Position numbers and translations under genes: made by a program. A stretch of DNA of 64,000 nucleotides from Perkinsus chesapeaki (Eukaryota > Perkinsozoa > Perkinsida > Perkinsidae): assembly GCA_013115145.1 (NCBI GenBank), contig JAAPAO010000080.1, positions 24,223-88,222 on the forward strand, in the 5' to 3' direction. This document shows, piece after piece, positions 11,810-22,761 of this stretch (its first letter is position 1; every line of letters starts with the position of its first letter). The notes under the pieces are model-generated. The model was not told the origin of the DNA. It saw only the letters and a list, made by a program, of their open reading frames with translations, and made no database searches.

Positions 11810-13267
11810 TTAATAGTATGGGGCACCAAAAACACATTCCTCGTACTCGAGCTGTTCGGGGGACCGTCTCTCGTCAACTCTATTGAACCGAGGATGAAAC
11901 GGCGGCTTCAGCATCTCCTTGACAGCTTCGGGTAAATTCAAGGCCTCAACTTCGGTGGTATCAGTGTACCTACTCCACACCCTCCCATTGGCCTCTCCTT
12001 AGCATTACTACCCCCTTGCATAGGCACAGGTTGCCGGGGCGTACCGTAACAGAATTGTCCTTCTGGTGTGTGGTCCCATCCACGGCAAAGTGCCATGCAG
12101 TAACGCTTCCGAGAACAACACTACATCGCCGGCCTTCATAGCTGGTTGAACCTATGAGGACTTAACTTCCCCATTGCCTATAGCCCTATTACGAGCATGT
12201 CCCGTATGGCTGGATCGACGGCATGACATATCTCAGGCGTTATGGGGAAGCTGGCTTTATGTGAGCCAGGAAGGGCTACGAAGCCTCCTGCACCTTGGGG
12301 CATATCAGTGATAGCAAATGATACTGTTATTAGACTGCATCTTATAGAGGTATTATCAACCGACCTACAACAATAATAATACCATACTTTGCCCAACAAT
12401 ATCGTAACTATTAACCCATGCTGGTCTATAATAACACTGTCCGCTCACGAACCGACAGTATAGTAGAGAGGAGGCTCCAAAGGCAAGAAGGAACAGCCTT
12501 TGATGAATATACTAAACCATTTCACCGACACCCCTCAGGAGAGTAATAACTTCAATTTGGACGGCCGCTGAATGATATTGAAGTTAAGCTTCTCGAAGGG
12601 AAGTTGAGTAAATTGAATTCGCTACATATCATAATAATAGAGCTAGTATTCGGTAAATCAAGTAAACGCTTAATGCGACCTTATAGACCGTTGCCTTACG
12701 TATATTGGACAGGATGGTTGATATCACCACAAGGTAATAACCGTCCACCGTGAAGATCGAAGCCTTCCCCTCCAGCACACTGCTGGAAAGCAAGCGGTCG
12801 ATGATCAAGCCGAAATCCCTGCACTCGTAAGATACCCATAATCTTCGCAACGGTAGCACCTCACCACACAGCTGTTCTATAACATCGATTAGCCGTGGAT
12901 GCTGTAAGAGTGCGGTGCAAAATTGTGGCCACTCTTGAGTCCAAACCTAAAGGACTCGGCGAACCAACGATAGCCCGGACTGTGAGCAACCTGCAAGATT
13001 TTGCCATAGTCTGATCGACCAGAATCCCCTTTGAAAAAATCACTATGTGCTGTGGTGACAGCCGTGCCGCGTGTAACGAAATGAGACGAGTATCTAATAC
13101 CACTAGGGTACTTCAATGATAACACTTCTTGCCTACTTATCAAACAAACCATTTACCTTGAATATTTGGTCGTCGGATAATATATTGCGAAGCACTATGA
13201 ACCCACAGCTATCAAAGATCATCCGCTCCGTGACGGAGAGTCCACCTGGGGGAGCCACCGGTACCAT
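11810..13267 (-). CDS. Phytanoyl-CoA dioxygenase-like (PhyH) protein
   Basis: The PhyH family comprises Fe(II)/2-oxoglutarate dioxygenases; members hydroxylate fatty acyl-CoA or other small substrates. Exons joined from the ATG at 13267 give GFIVLRNILSDDQIF, then QHPRLIDVIEQLC, then LDHRPLAFQQ...GGEGFDLHGG, then TVSFAITDMPQGAGGFVALPGSHK. A 41-bp intron leads to QPAMKAGDVVLFSEALLHGT and TRRTILLRYAP, and a 42-bp intron precedes a C-terminal tail ending at the TAA at 11810. The GGF-x-x-x-PGSHK, GDVVLF-x-E and LLHGT blocks are family hallmarks and LLHGT carries the distal iron-binding His. The HxD pair is not unambiguously placed in my joins (LDH or LHGG segment). Two small exons near 12380-12600 are uncertain. 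The stop lies about 75 bp before the kinase start on the same strand. Confidence 0.82.
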
Positions 13268-13654
13268 TCCTTGGATTACAACTAGTACTGCGGCCAACTA
13301 GCCCATAACGCAACCGGATCTATTTATTGATAGTAGTTGTTAAAACCTGGTATAGGGATATCAGCCATAGGCCGAAATGGTGGGAAAAATAAGGTATAAA
13401 GGTTACCTTGAAATGCATGCTGCAACGCATAAGACCATGGTTACTAGCCGTTTAACAATCAGAAAATTACAACCAGGAGAGAACCTGTATAACCGTTGCT
13501 AGGATCCTACACCGTAAATCATAAATGGCAATGTTACTGACACGTCCAAACGTGTCGAAATAAACCCATGGGAAATAGTGATACGCCGATGCCATTACTG
13601 TTACTTATAGTAACCGAGGACTACAACAAATAGACCTAGATCGGGACGCTATAA

Positions 13655-14362
13655 CTATGCAGCGGGCTTATCAACAACCGCATTGTTGTATTGCATACTT
13701 GAAAATAGCCTCAGGCATTGAAGCAGATCTTGTATGTCATCATTTGTACTTCCAGAAGTCGTTGATGGTGTACTGAAGCCTCCTTCAAACTTGCTGCTTG
13801 TTGAGTCGTCTTGAACCACTGGTGCAGAGTTCCTTCGACGACCTTCGATGGGACCTTGAACGCCTCCCTTGCGGGGCGGCGGAAGGGCTGAGGATGTAGG
13901 AGGGTTTGGAAGAAGTCCGAGATTTGTGGAACCTCGGCCTGACGATAAGATTCGATACTGGTTTTCAAAATATGCCGAGTAGGGGTCGCTGGTTTGCCCG
14001 ACAGCATTGCTTGGCGTAATATTAGCATCATAAGCATCAATAAAAGTATCCTTAGTGCCAACAGCCAATCTGAGCTCATCTAAGGTGTGAGCAAATGAGC
14101 ATTTAGGATTGGAGCAACCGGGTTTAATGCATAATTTGGTTTTGGTAAGGTCCGGCTTCATGTTAAGCTCGTCTACTGAATGAGCAAAGGCGCACAACGG
14201 ACCATGTAAGCAGCGGCCTCTAATGTAATATTTGCAGACTTGGGTCTTGTACATACGTTTCTTGATACCAGACCACTCCTTGGAGACATCAGCCAGGCCA
14301 ACCTCGGTATCATCGAAAGTACCACAGGAACCTCCATATGATGGACTCATGGTGTGAGACAT
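13655..14362 (-). CDS. Tandem CCCH zinc-finger protein
   Basis: A single open frame encodes about 235 residues from MSHTMSPSYGG (ATG at 14362). Two zinc fingers follow: C-x7-C-x5-C-x3-H (VCKYYIRGRC...AFAH) and, after the linker DLTKTKLC, C-x4-C-x4-C-x3-H (CSNPKCSFAH). Such tandem fingers usually bind mRNA and control its stability or translation. After the fingers the chain is Pro/Ser/Thr-rich with RKGG and GRRRNSAP, a possible phosphorylation site. The frame stays open upstream to 14749, but that part has a biased, unstructured look and probably is 5' leader. No intron is needed, unlike the neighbours. Exact role unknown. Confidence 0.85.
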   Translation of the reverse strand: MSHTMSPSYGGSCGTFDDTEVGLADVSKEWSGIKKRMYKTQVCKYYIRGRCLHGPLCAFAHSVDELNMKPDLTKTKLCIKPGCSNPKCSFAHTLDELRLAVGTKDTFIDAYDANITPSNAVGQTSDPYSAYFENQYRILSSGRGSTNLGLLPNPPTSSALPPPRKGGVQGPIEGRRRNSAPVVQDDSTSSKFEGGFSTPSTTSGSTNDDIQDLLQCLRLFSSMQYNNAVVDKPAA

Positions 14363-16289
14363 AATGGTGGATTGAAAATTAGGCTGTGACCCCGCCTCAG
14401 ACTGTGACACGGTTACGGTCACGTCTAGTGGCGACGGCGCACAAGTGTGCGCGTGTAATCTCCACCGGCAGCCGATCACAAGCACAGTCTTGGAATAAAG
14501 ATGATACACCGGGCCACCCTTTCTACTGTATAGGGTAGAATGCGCGAATGAAATATGGGCGATAGCCCTTTGATGACCAATTTTCATGTACCGTGACGGC
14601 GCTGGGAGAGCTGTCTCGTCTCCACTAAACCGGAAGCCGCTGGTTTTTGAAGGAACAGGTATGACCATGATTTCGCCTATCCGCTGCGCGAAAACATTGG
14701 CGGTCAGGAAGTACCACGTATGAAACACAGAGGTAAGGTTAAATACCAAGAGATTTAGAAAAATGAGGGTTTTTTGGGGAACATATCGCCACCAGATTCA
14801 CGAGGGATCCCCCTAGCCGGTGGATACAGCGCGGATGGCTCAGTGATCCTTCTTAATTTACCCTGGGCCGATAAACTCGCTGACTACAGTAGCACTTAGT
14901 GACGTACTGAAGTCCTTAGAGAAGTATCTGCCAGGCCTGATCTGAAGACTGCGTATTTACCCAAATCTCTTGGCCCTTGATCGCACGTTCGTTTGTGATA
15001 TTGTGAGCGATTCGGACTGCGTGCGTTAATTTTCTCGCGCGCCATATCGTTCATCAGCGGAGCCGCACAATCCCACGTCCGGCCCCACTTAGGAAAATTA
15101 ATACTCAATAGGACACAATTTGACGATAAGTGACGCCCAGAGACCGATGTCACAAGCGTCCTAATTAAGGACTGAAATGATAAGGCAATTTCAGAATAGA
15201 TCGCGTTCATTAGGGGCCCTCCCCTTGTGGGTTTGGCTAGGATGTTGAGACATTAGGAACTGAAACTAAAGATGTACAGGAGGAGACGACTCACTACGTT
15301 GCGCCGAACAGTTGCTGGTTCGAAACTCGGTGAATTTGTTTTTAAACGATTTTTTTGCGTTGCAGAAAAACATTGATTAGAAGCGCTTTATGCGAAGTTT
15401 GGACTCCCCTAAAAGCCGGCGTAATATCCTGCTTTCGCAAGCTCTGGGGTGAGCGGTTGCATGCCATACCTAATAGAATCAGCCGTCTAGTAACACAGTG
15501 TATGGAGGAGTCCACCGTTGACCTCGTTGATAAGGCCACTGAGCCAACAGCAGCCTTTTAGTCAGTCGATAAACGGGATGGCGGGGACTCCTCTACGACA
15601 ACAGATGACAAATTACTGCCGTGTGGACCTTTTGCTTGTTATATACCCTCTTTTTGGCTGTTGGCTGCTTCGACCACCTGTTGAGTACATTACCTCTTTA
15701 CAGGCTAGCTCCGTGACCTATCCCCATGTCATTGATCAATTGGGCTGCAGTGCGCTCAGAAGGCATTACCGTTCCCTATTGAAACATATATCGATTTCTT
15801 CCAGCTCTCTATAGAGAACTTCTTTTGTTGTAGTTAACTCTATTCTGGATTTACTTGGTCATATTGCAAATTAATCTAGTTACATTCGTAAATTATTATT
15901 GATGAATTTCAAATCAATTTCTACAATCAACAACAATCGTTGTAATATCCTCTCTCCAAATCGTTCCCAGTATTATCGACGGCTTCCAAAAGGGTATCTC
16001 GTAATCTCATTCTACCGTCACGAGCTACCCCCCAACTGGTACCAAATCGCTCAGCTGTCATAGGACATGTCCTGCCCTCGACAACCACAACAACCACTAA
16101 TTACCTTTATATATCATCAACCCCGTAGAAGGTAGCGTGAAGTTACATAGAGGAAAGTACAGTAGTTGAACGGCTGCCAGGCGGCGCTAATAATTGTCGA
16201 TGACTAGCACGGAGGGGGTGCTACATACGCCCTGGCGTAGTAATAATAGGTGTAGTATTGCCGTTGTAAGTTTTATAGTGTTTCATATT
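14363..16289. other. Mostly non-coding region
   Basis: Open frames exist (minus 14896-15210; plus 15355-15561 and 15518-15814) but none has recognisable motifs or partner exons. The stretch 15820-15930 is AT-rich. The last few hundred bases before 16290 probably contain the promoter of the plus-strand TIM22 gene and, with the 5' region of the CCCH gene, make this a divergent intergenic region. Confidence 0.45.
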
Positions 16290-16976
16290 ATGTCTGATCC
16301 CTCATCCACAGCAACACCAGCTGCTGCTTCGCCCTCCTCAGCTGAGCAGCCGCCTGATCGTGTGTCCCCTCCCCCTACCAAAATGGACGATACAATCGAC
16401 ATTTTCCTGCGCCCCGAGTACCGTCATTTGACGTTCGTTAATAAGGAACAGGCCGAATATACCAACCTGTCCTACTGGCAGCGGATCAAGATGAACCCGC
16501 AAGTCATCTTCGAGTCCTGCCTAGGTCGTGCCGTGTCCTCCTACGTCATGGGCGGTGCTCTCGGGCTCCTCATGGGCGGCTTCTTTCACACAATGCAGCC
16601 TATCGATGTCGATACTACTCTGCCGTTCCGTCAGCAGGTTCGTCAGGCATATAAAGGATTTGGGGAGGCATCAGTGTCGATGGCTAAGGGATTCGCAGTG
16701 GTAGTATTCGGGGGAGGCTGGCTTCGCATTTAACTTTTCGATTGACGTCTTTTTTAGTGTGGCGCCGTTTATTCCGGGGTTGATTGTTTCGTGGAACGTG
16801 CCAGAGGGTCTCACGATCTTAATAATTCTATTTATGCTGGTTGCCTAACAGGCGCCGCTCTGGCCTACAAGGGAGGCCCTCAAGCCATGGCTATGGGCTG
16901 CGCTGGCTTTGCAGCCTTCTCCATTGTGATAGACTCCTTTATGTCCACTGGTGACAAAGATGTGCATAAATGGTAA
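16290..16976 (+). CDS. TIM22: Mitochondrial import inner-membrane translocase subunit, Tim22 type
   Basis: Tim22 forms the inner-membrane channel that inserts carrier proteins. Exon 1 is 16290-16700, exon 2 is 16758-16976, with a 57-bp intron between. The product is 209 residues. A Ser/Pro/Thr-rich head of about 35 residues is followed by the conserved part: [19 protein letters not shown] (first helix), [18 protein letters not shown] across the splice, [35 protein letters not shown] and [15 protein letters not shown]. The GxxxG-rich helices, the ERxR-x-x-x-D loop and the order fit the Tim17/22/23 superfamily, best Tim22. Ends with DKDVHKW. Reading on through the intron would end the chain at a stop 30 bp later, so splicing is required. 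Confidence 0.92.
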
Positions 16977-17380
16977 TGTACAGTTGTTGTTGTTATTCTT
17001 CACACACTGCTATTGTTTCTGTGCAATATTACTGACACCACCTCTAGTAACAGCAGCATTGTTTCTCCTTATCACTTTATCAGGATTGTTGAGTTAAGCC
17101 ATCAATGATGGCCCATCATTTACTCTTACACAACATATTAATAATATCACAACGACGACAACATTCGTAAATGGTCAAATTCCGATGATAACGATAAACA
17201 TGTTAACGACGATTCATGATTACGATTAGGGAAAGGCTGCTTCTTCGATCTTACCACCGTTCCGGGACACCATCCCTGCGGGGACCAGATAATCTGAGGC
17301 CGGGAAAATACGGCGCGGATCGGTGCCGCCTGTATTACGATTGATCAGAATCACTACTAAGTCGACGATTATGTCCATGA
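16977..17380. other. Intergenic between convergent genes
   Basis: Lies between the ends of TIM22 (plus) and the next minus-strand gene. AT-rich with short ACAACGA and TGTTGTTGTT runs. No gene or terminator-like structure recognised. Confidence 0.5.
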
Positions 17381-19109
17381 CTACAAGGAGGCCCACTGGG
17401 CTTCACCGACACGGGAACGGATACTGGGGCGAAACGGGCACCCTGACAGAAGGACAGGATGCGACAGACAGGACTTCAGGGGCTTACCACACATAATTCG
17501 GAAATCAACTGTCGACGGTTTGCTGCTTTCTGTCGTGAAGCTCGAAGAGATTTGCGGCTCTGGGCCGGAAAGATTCATTTGAGGTTGATATACAACTCAT
17601 TACCTTGGCCTCCTTTGTCATCTGGAATTCTTTTGCTATATCCATGGCTTGGTCAAAACAGCCACATATGTGTGACATTTCCAACAGTTGTGGTACTGTC
17701 GCATTTTTAAGCCGCGCTATTGTATTGCACATCTTAAATAAATACTACACAGAGCCGTCATTGTTCCTACACACCTGTCGTAGTCTTTGATCTTCCCTGA
17801 AGCAATCGGATATAATTGCCTTCAAACGGGCTCGTCCAGCTTCTCCTAAGCGGACCTTAGCCTCCCCTGCTCCTGCTACTGCGGCTCGAGATGAGGCGCT
17901 TGTCCCCTATATCCAATCGATGACCGATTCCCAGTGCCTTAAATTGCTTCTTACCTCGTTCGCATCGCTGCAGGGCGTCGAATTGGTTCTGAGTGGTAGT
18001 CTCAGAGGAGCCTGTTGATGGAGCATAGATGAATCAAGTACGGCAAGGCATACCTTAGACTTCGCCCGCGATTCGAATGCTTTCAAGTCGTCGATGAATT
18101 CGTCCAATTCGCTTGGCAATTGTGACGTTTCCTCTTCATCTCGGTGAACTAAGGGAACGGTGAGGTAGTGAAGCGGTGCTTAGGGTGGTGCAACAAGGGT
18201 ACCAGGGAATCCCAGTGGATTCTCTATGCCAGCTGTGCGGCGTGGGGATTCATGTCGAATAGCTAAGAGACTTGTGATGACGGGAGAGGCGTCTCTCTTA
18301 CACAGGGAAGGGAAAAGGTTACCCCACTGGTGGCTCAAAGGGCTTCCTGCTGAGAAAACTTCGTCAAGGGCCGAGCTCCGCGGGGTAGAGAGGGACAGAG
18401 GGACCTATTCAAATCTCACCGTAAACCTCACCGATGATCATCGCCCACCTCCCCGACTTCGGGGAATAACGCCAAACGAAGGTAGCTGGAGCTGTCCAGC
18501 TCATGGCCGGACATCGACGAAGAGGAAGCAGTAACAGTTCTGGTGGAACTCGGGCTGCAAAACGTGTCGTTTCCAGGGGACGTTCGCTGTCTTTTCGTAT
18601 CTAGTTCGAGGCCACGGTGCCGAATGGTCGATAGAGCACGCGTTACTTGGTTCCCCTAGTGGGCAGGCGCTCGATTGGGATGTGGCGCTCGATGTATCTA
18701 ATAAGGAGATAGATCGAATTAGTGTCCAGGATAGCAAGCAGAAGTAGGGAATAAACTTGTCATGACCGGGGATCGACCCATAGACCTCTAACGAGACAGC
18801 CGTAACCCCTAACCATGTCCCCACGCAATCCCTTGCGTGCGCACGTACTTTGAGTTGACTGTAGTGTAGCCAATGCGGACAGTATAGCGGTTGGCCTAAA
18901 ATCCACAGAGCTCTGCAACAAAACTTTAAAGGCCTTACCGGGATGGCTCCATTCGGCTGAGTAGCGATTCTATGGGCACTTGTGACATTCCAAGGACAAT
19001 CACCACTTGCTGTTTTTGAGCCGTCAAACGCGCTCGTCCCAATAATCGGTACGAACGCCCCTCCTCCTTCACCAGCGTAGTGGTCGTGATGCTGCTGAGC
19101 AGTGTTCAC
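17381..19109 (-). CDS. Unidentified conserved-looking multi-exon protein
   Basis: A long series of joins stays open: LVKEEGRSYRLLGRARL and PIESLLSRMEPSR, a 43-bp intron, PTAILSALATLQST, then (after uncertain joins near 18700-18850) TRALSTIRHRGLELDTKRQR and SGHELDSSSYLRLALFPEVG. A 56-bp intron leads to SALDEVFSAGSPLSHQWGNL and PVITSLLAIRHESPRR, and a 54-bp intron to LPSELDEFIDDLKAFESRA. After further introns of 42-48 bp comes ARLKAIISDCFREDQRLRQ and VPQLLEMSHICGCFDQAMDI. The C-terminal helical part with AMDIAKEFQM resembles the end of Ctf4/WDHD1 only weakly; I do not claim it. No in-frame ATG is seen before the divergent gene at 19181, so a 5' exon is missing or overlaps that gene. Stop at 17381. 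Confidence 0.6.
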
Positions 19110-19180
19110 ACCGATGGACGCGGTTTTGTTAGACTGTTAGTTTACTTTGGGGCGGTGCCCTTTTCTTTTTATCACTCTGA

Positions 19181-22113
19181 ATGAGCGGCGGCGGCCCCCA
19201 GCCGCCTTTTAACAGGCAATTCTCGGCGTCATCGACAACTGGGACGGACAATGTCACACAACAACAGCAGGAGGCACCAGACCAACAACAACCACCACGA
19301 GATAACCTCAATCGGTCTATATCACAGCAAATGAATACCAACAGCCAACAGCAGCAACAACAACAACCTGGGTGCTACTATCCCCCGCCTCCACCGCAGG
19401 GTTTTACTGGTAGCTCCGACATTGGGGTAGGATATCCAGCCACTCCCGGTGGTGTCTATGCTATGCCTACTAATAGTGGAGGGCATTTCATAATGGCACC
19501 TTACCCTATGGGAGCCTATGGACCTGGGAATGGTATGATGGCCGGCGGCCAGGTGATGGGAAACATGTTGCCTAATAATGCTGGACAACAACAACAACAG
19601 CAACAAGGTGGAGGAGGACGTGGATTCCGTCCTAGGGGAGGGATGCAACAACAACAGCAACAGAGTAGTATAGGGGGTAGCAGCTCAGGGCTGACTGCAG
19701 TTGGGCGGTGGTGTCAGGATCGCATCATAGGCGGGGCGGGGCTGGTGGTACTAACAACAGGCAATTAGTACACTTTGATGAAGGCTTGGCTGCCACAGAG
19801 GAAGTGGATCGTGCTATTGTAGCGGCCCTAAAGCAGCCCCAACATAGACGTCTTCTGCTTGAAGTGGAACCAGCCATACGGAGGATGGTGAGCCTGCGTA
19901 CTGTTGATGATGAGAGTAACTGAGCCTAACGGCAGATCACTGATACCGACTCCGAGCGTCTCAAGCTGACAAATCCTTTGGGAAAGTACCAGAGGATGCT
20001 CATCCACAAACTCGGTGACTACTTCAGGTGAGCTCTTTTGATGCCCCCAGATGCTCATTGTTGTTTTTGACTCAGGATGGACCGTGAAGTTGACTACTCT
20101 AATGGATCGGATATGAGCACTGTGACGTTAGTACGCACCCAGCACACCCATGTGCCTAATACGATCCTGGAAGAGCTATGCCGTAGCGCCATGGAACTGG
20201 CGGAGATGGAGGAAAGCGGAAAGCCGTGGCCGTTCGTAACTAGGCAACATCATCAACAACAAGAAGCAGAGGAGGCAAGCGAACAGCAGCAGGTCACGGC
20301 TCACTCGGATGAAGGGGCCCAGTGTGAGGTACGGTATTCGGCTTTGTTCCTGTGTGATGGGATTCTCAGGGCGGCGTAGACTCGAGCGGCGATAACCAAG
20401 TTGGTGAAGGCGGCGGCCGCGGCACTTGCAGTGAGGGAGATGCTTATGGCGGTGAAGCTAGGGGTGCTAGCTTGGTGAGAGAAGGGAAGTCCACAACAGA
20501 GACGTCGGCAAAGCGTGGACATGGGTTAAAGATTTTACGCCGAGGCCCGGGGTCAAAGAACAGGAATGTCCGGCCAAGCAGGGCGACTGACGAATCCTCG
20601 AGTGATGAGGGCGGGAAGCACTCGGAGGCGATTCTTTTACATAACCTGCCGGTAAGATACGCGAAAGGTTGATTGAGGTACCTTGTCTCTTAGGTTGATC
20701 AACGCGAAGAACATTACAACAAGATACGTGCCCAGATATTCGAGAAGGAGGACAGCACTCCGTTGCCGAGCGGCAACCAGGACGCCGGTGTCGCCACGTC
20801 ATCGATGCATGACGGTGGCCGAAAGCACATCCCTAAGGGAACCGATCTGGACGATCCGGAGTACCATATCCGTAGCGAGCCTCGTGGCGACTTTAATTAT
20901 CCTTATTAGTTACAACCGGCAAGCAGTGTCAATTATATCACAGCTTGGTCGAGTGCAGCAGGCTCCACCCACGATGCTTACTGATCCGGCAGCTTATAAT
21001 GCAGCCTTCCCAGCACTTGGTGGTGCAGGAGGAGGAGGGGGGCTCGGAGTACTGCCACCACCGCAACAAGATGAAGATAGAAGACGAGATGTTCGAAGAG
21101 GAGGAGGAGGAGGCAAGAAGCAACAACAACAATATAGGCAACAACAGCAGCAGCAACAGCAGCAGCAGGTTAAGCCGTACAGTGGTAGTGCGCCACCGCC
21201 GATGTCACCTTATTCCCATGGTATGCTTCCACCGTCTATGGTGCCTATGCAGCATGGTGGAGGGGCAGGCGGCGGTGACTCTAGTGGGGGCGGCGCGAGC
21301 TCTCATGGTTCTAATGCTGATGCAGCTACGATCGCAGCCTTCCAGCAAGGCTATATTGCGGCCACTATGGCAGCAGCAGCGGCGGCCCAGCAACAGGGGG
21401 TTGTGTGGAACCCGATGCAGGGCGCTGCTGCTGCGGCGGCGGCGGTGCAGTTCCAATACCAACAACAGGAAGGAGGAGGGGGCAGTCTGTTGCCTAATCC
21501 CGGAGGGGGTACTCCTCCTAAATTCCCCGGCTACTTTCAAGGTGGCATGCTGCCACAGCAACAGATGGAGAGCGGCCCGTGGGGATCTAATACGGCAGGA
21601 TCGCCTAGGAGGGGTGCTAGAGGCAGTGCCAACAACAACACTAGGCACGGCAGTTTTCATGGTGGGCATAGAGGGAGAGGCAGTGGTGGTGCCAGCTCCC
21701 ACGGGTCAGCAGCAGGAGGAGGCAAGAAGGCTTTTAATGAAGGTGCTAGGAACGTGACAGGGCAGCAGCAGCAGCAGCACCTGGCTGGTGGGCAGCACGG
21801 CAATGACCAGCAACGCCAGACTAGACAGCAGCAGCAGCAGCAGCAGCGGCTCAACGGCTTGGGATCCTCCCAAGGTAGTGATTTGGGACCATACGAGGAT
21901 CCAACAGCTGGGCCAACGACGACGACGGCCACACACCAAGCAATGGCTTATGGTCAGTTCGGTGTTGGCAACAATAGGGGGGCCATACAGCAGCAAGTGC
22001 ATCAGCAGCAGCAGGCTACCAATGTAGCTGCTGCCGAAAAGGCCGATGTCAATACAGCTGCTGCTGGGGAATCAACAGCGACCACCGCTGCCGATAACAA
22101 ATGCAACAACTAG
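19181..22113 (+). CDS. R3H-SUZ domain RNA-binding protein with Gln/Gly-rich tails
   Basis: Seven exons: 19181-19676, 19718-19887, 19936-20027, 20076-20328, 20370-20651, 20694-20883, 20924-22113. Introns are 40-48 bp. The N-terminal 165 residues are Gln/Pro/Gly-rich. The R3H domain spans the next exons: EVDRAIVAALKQPQHRRLL, then PLGKYQRMLIHKLGDYF with the R-x-x-x-H core. The SUZ motif is REEHYNKIRAQIFEKED in exon 6. Exon 7 encodes about 400 residues dominated by polyQ, polyG and polyA runs from CAG/CAA, GGA and GCG repeats. R3H and SUZ modules both bind single-stranded nucleic acid; proteins with both act in mRNA localisation or translation. The low-complexity tails may drive condensate formation. 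The last intron (20884-20923) is the least certain. Confidence 0.88.
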
Positions 22114-22761
22114 TATACGGTGGGGGAAGGACGGGGGCGATGATGCAATGACGGTGGACACGAAGGTTTTTCTATCTCCCTCCTGCTCCCTCGGGACAAT
22201 GTAGCCTTTTGTCCATGAGGCTGCTGCAGAGGAGTGTATCTGAGGCTGCAGGTGATAGCTTCTTCTTCCGCCTGTTATTGCCGACCACCCCTATTTCCCC
22301 GTCCACCCTCATCAGCTACTTCAGTGGTTGCTGTTGCTGTTGTTGTTGGCATTGTCATCTTCTTGAACAGTAAATATGTACTATAGGCTAGTTAATAGTT
22401 AACAATCCCCTCCGCCTCCGCCCCTCTCCGTCTCCATCATCTCACCTGCCTCTGATGCAGATCCTGTTGCGGGTATGATGATGTGCATACGGTTCTTCGA
22501 CGATGCTGCTGCTACTACTACTACTGGTACTGATGCTGCTGCTACTACTGGTACTGATGCTGCTGCTACTACTGATGATTATAATGATGCTGCTGGTACT
22601 GGTGGTGGTGGTGGTGTTTGAGACATATAATTGCACCATCCCTTCCGCCGCCTCCGCCCCATTGATATTATTAACCAACTTATCCCTTAACTCTGTTACT
22701 AGTGTTCTCTTGTCAATACCACAAAGTAATCGCTCGTGCTGCCATCGCTGTAGACAGCAGT
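22114..22761. other. Intergenic, probable 3' UTR and promoter
   Basis: Follows the R3H-SUZ stop. Contains GCTGCTGTTGCTGTTGTTG runs near 22325-22350 and the trinucleotide block at 22503-22618. Open frames over these repeats are low-complexity and not credible genes. Confidence 0.55.
22503..22618. repeat. Imperfect trinucleotide array (CTG/ACT/GAT/GGT)
   Basis: Mixed triplets repeat in a higher-order pattern: the unit ACTGATGCTGCTGCTACT recurs about three times, then ends in (GGT)5. It is non-coding in my reading and lies between two plus-strand genes. Confidence 0.8.

Noticed and set aside
14896-15814. Open frames on both strands in the 15-kb region
   Set aside because: No motifs, no partner exons and no consistent strand; may be chance.
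20938-21932. Long leucine/serine-rich minus-strand frames
   Set aside because: They are the complement of the CAG/CAA and GGA repeats of the R3H-SUZ gene.
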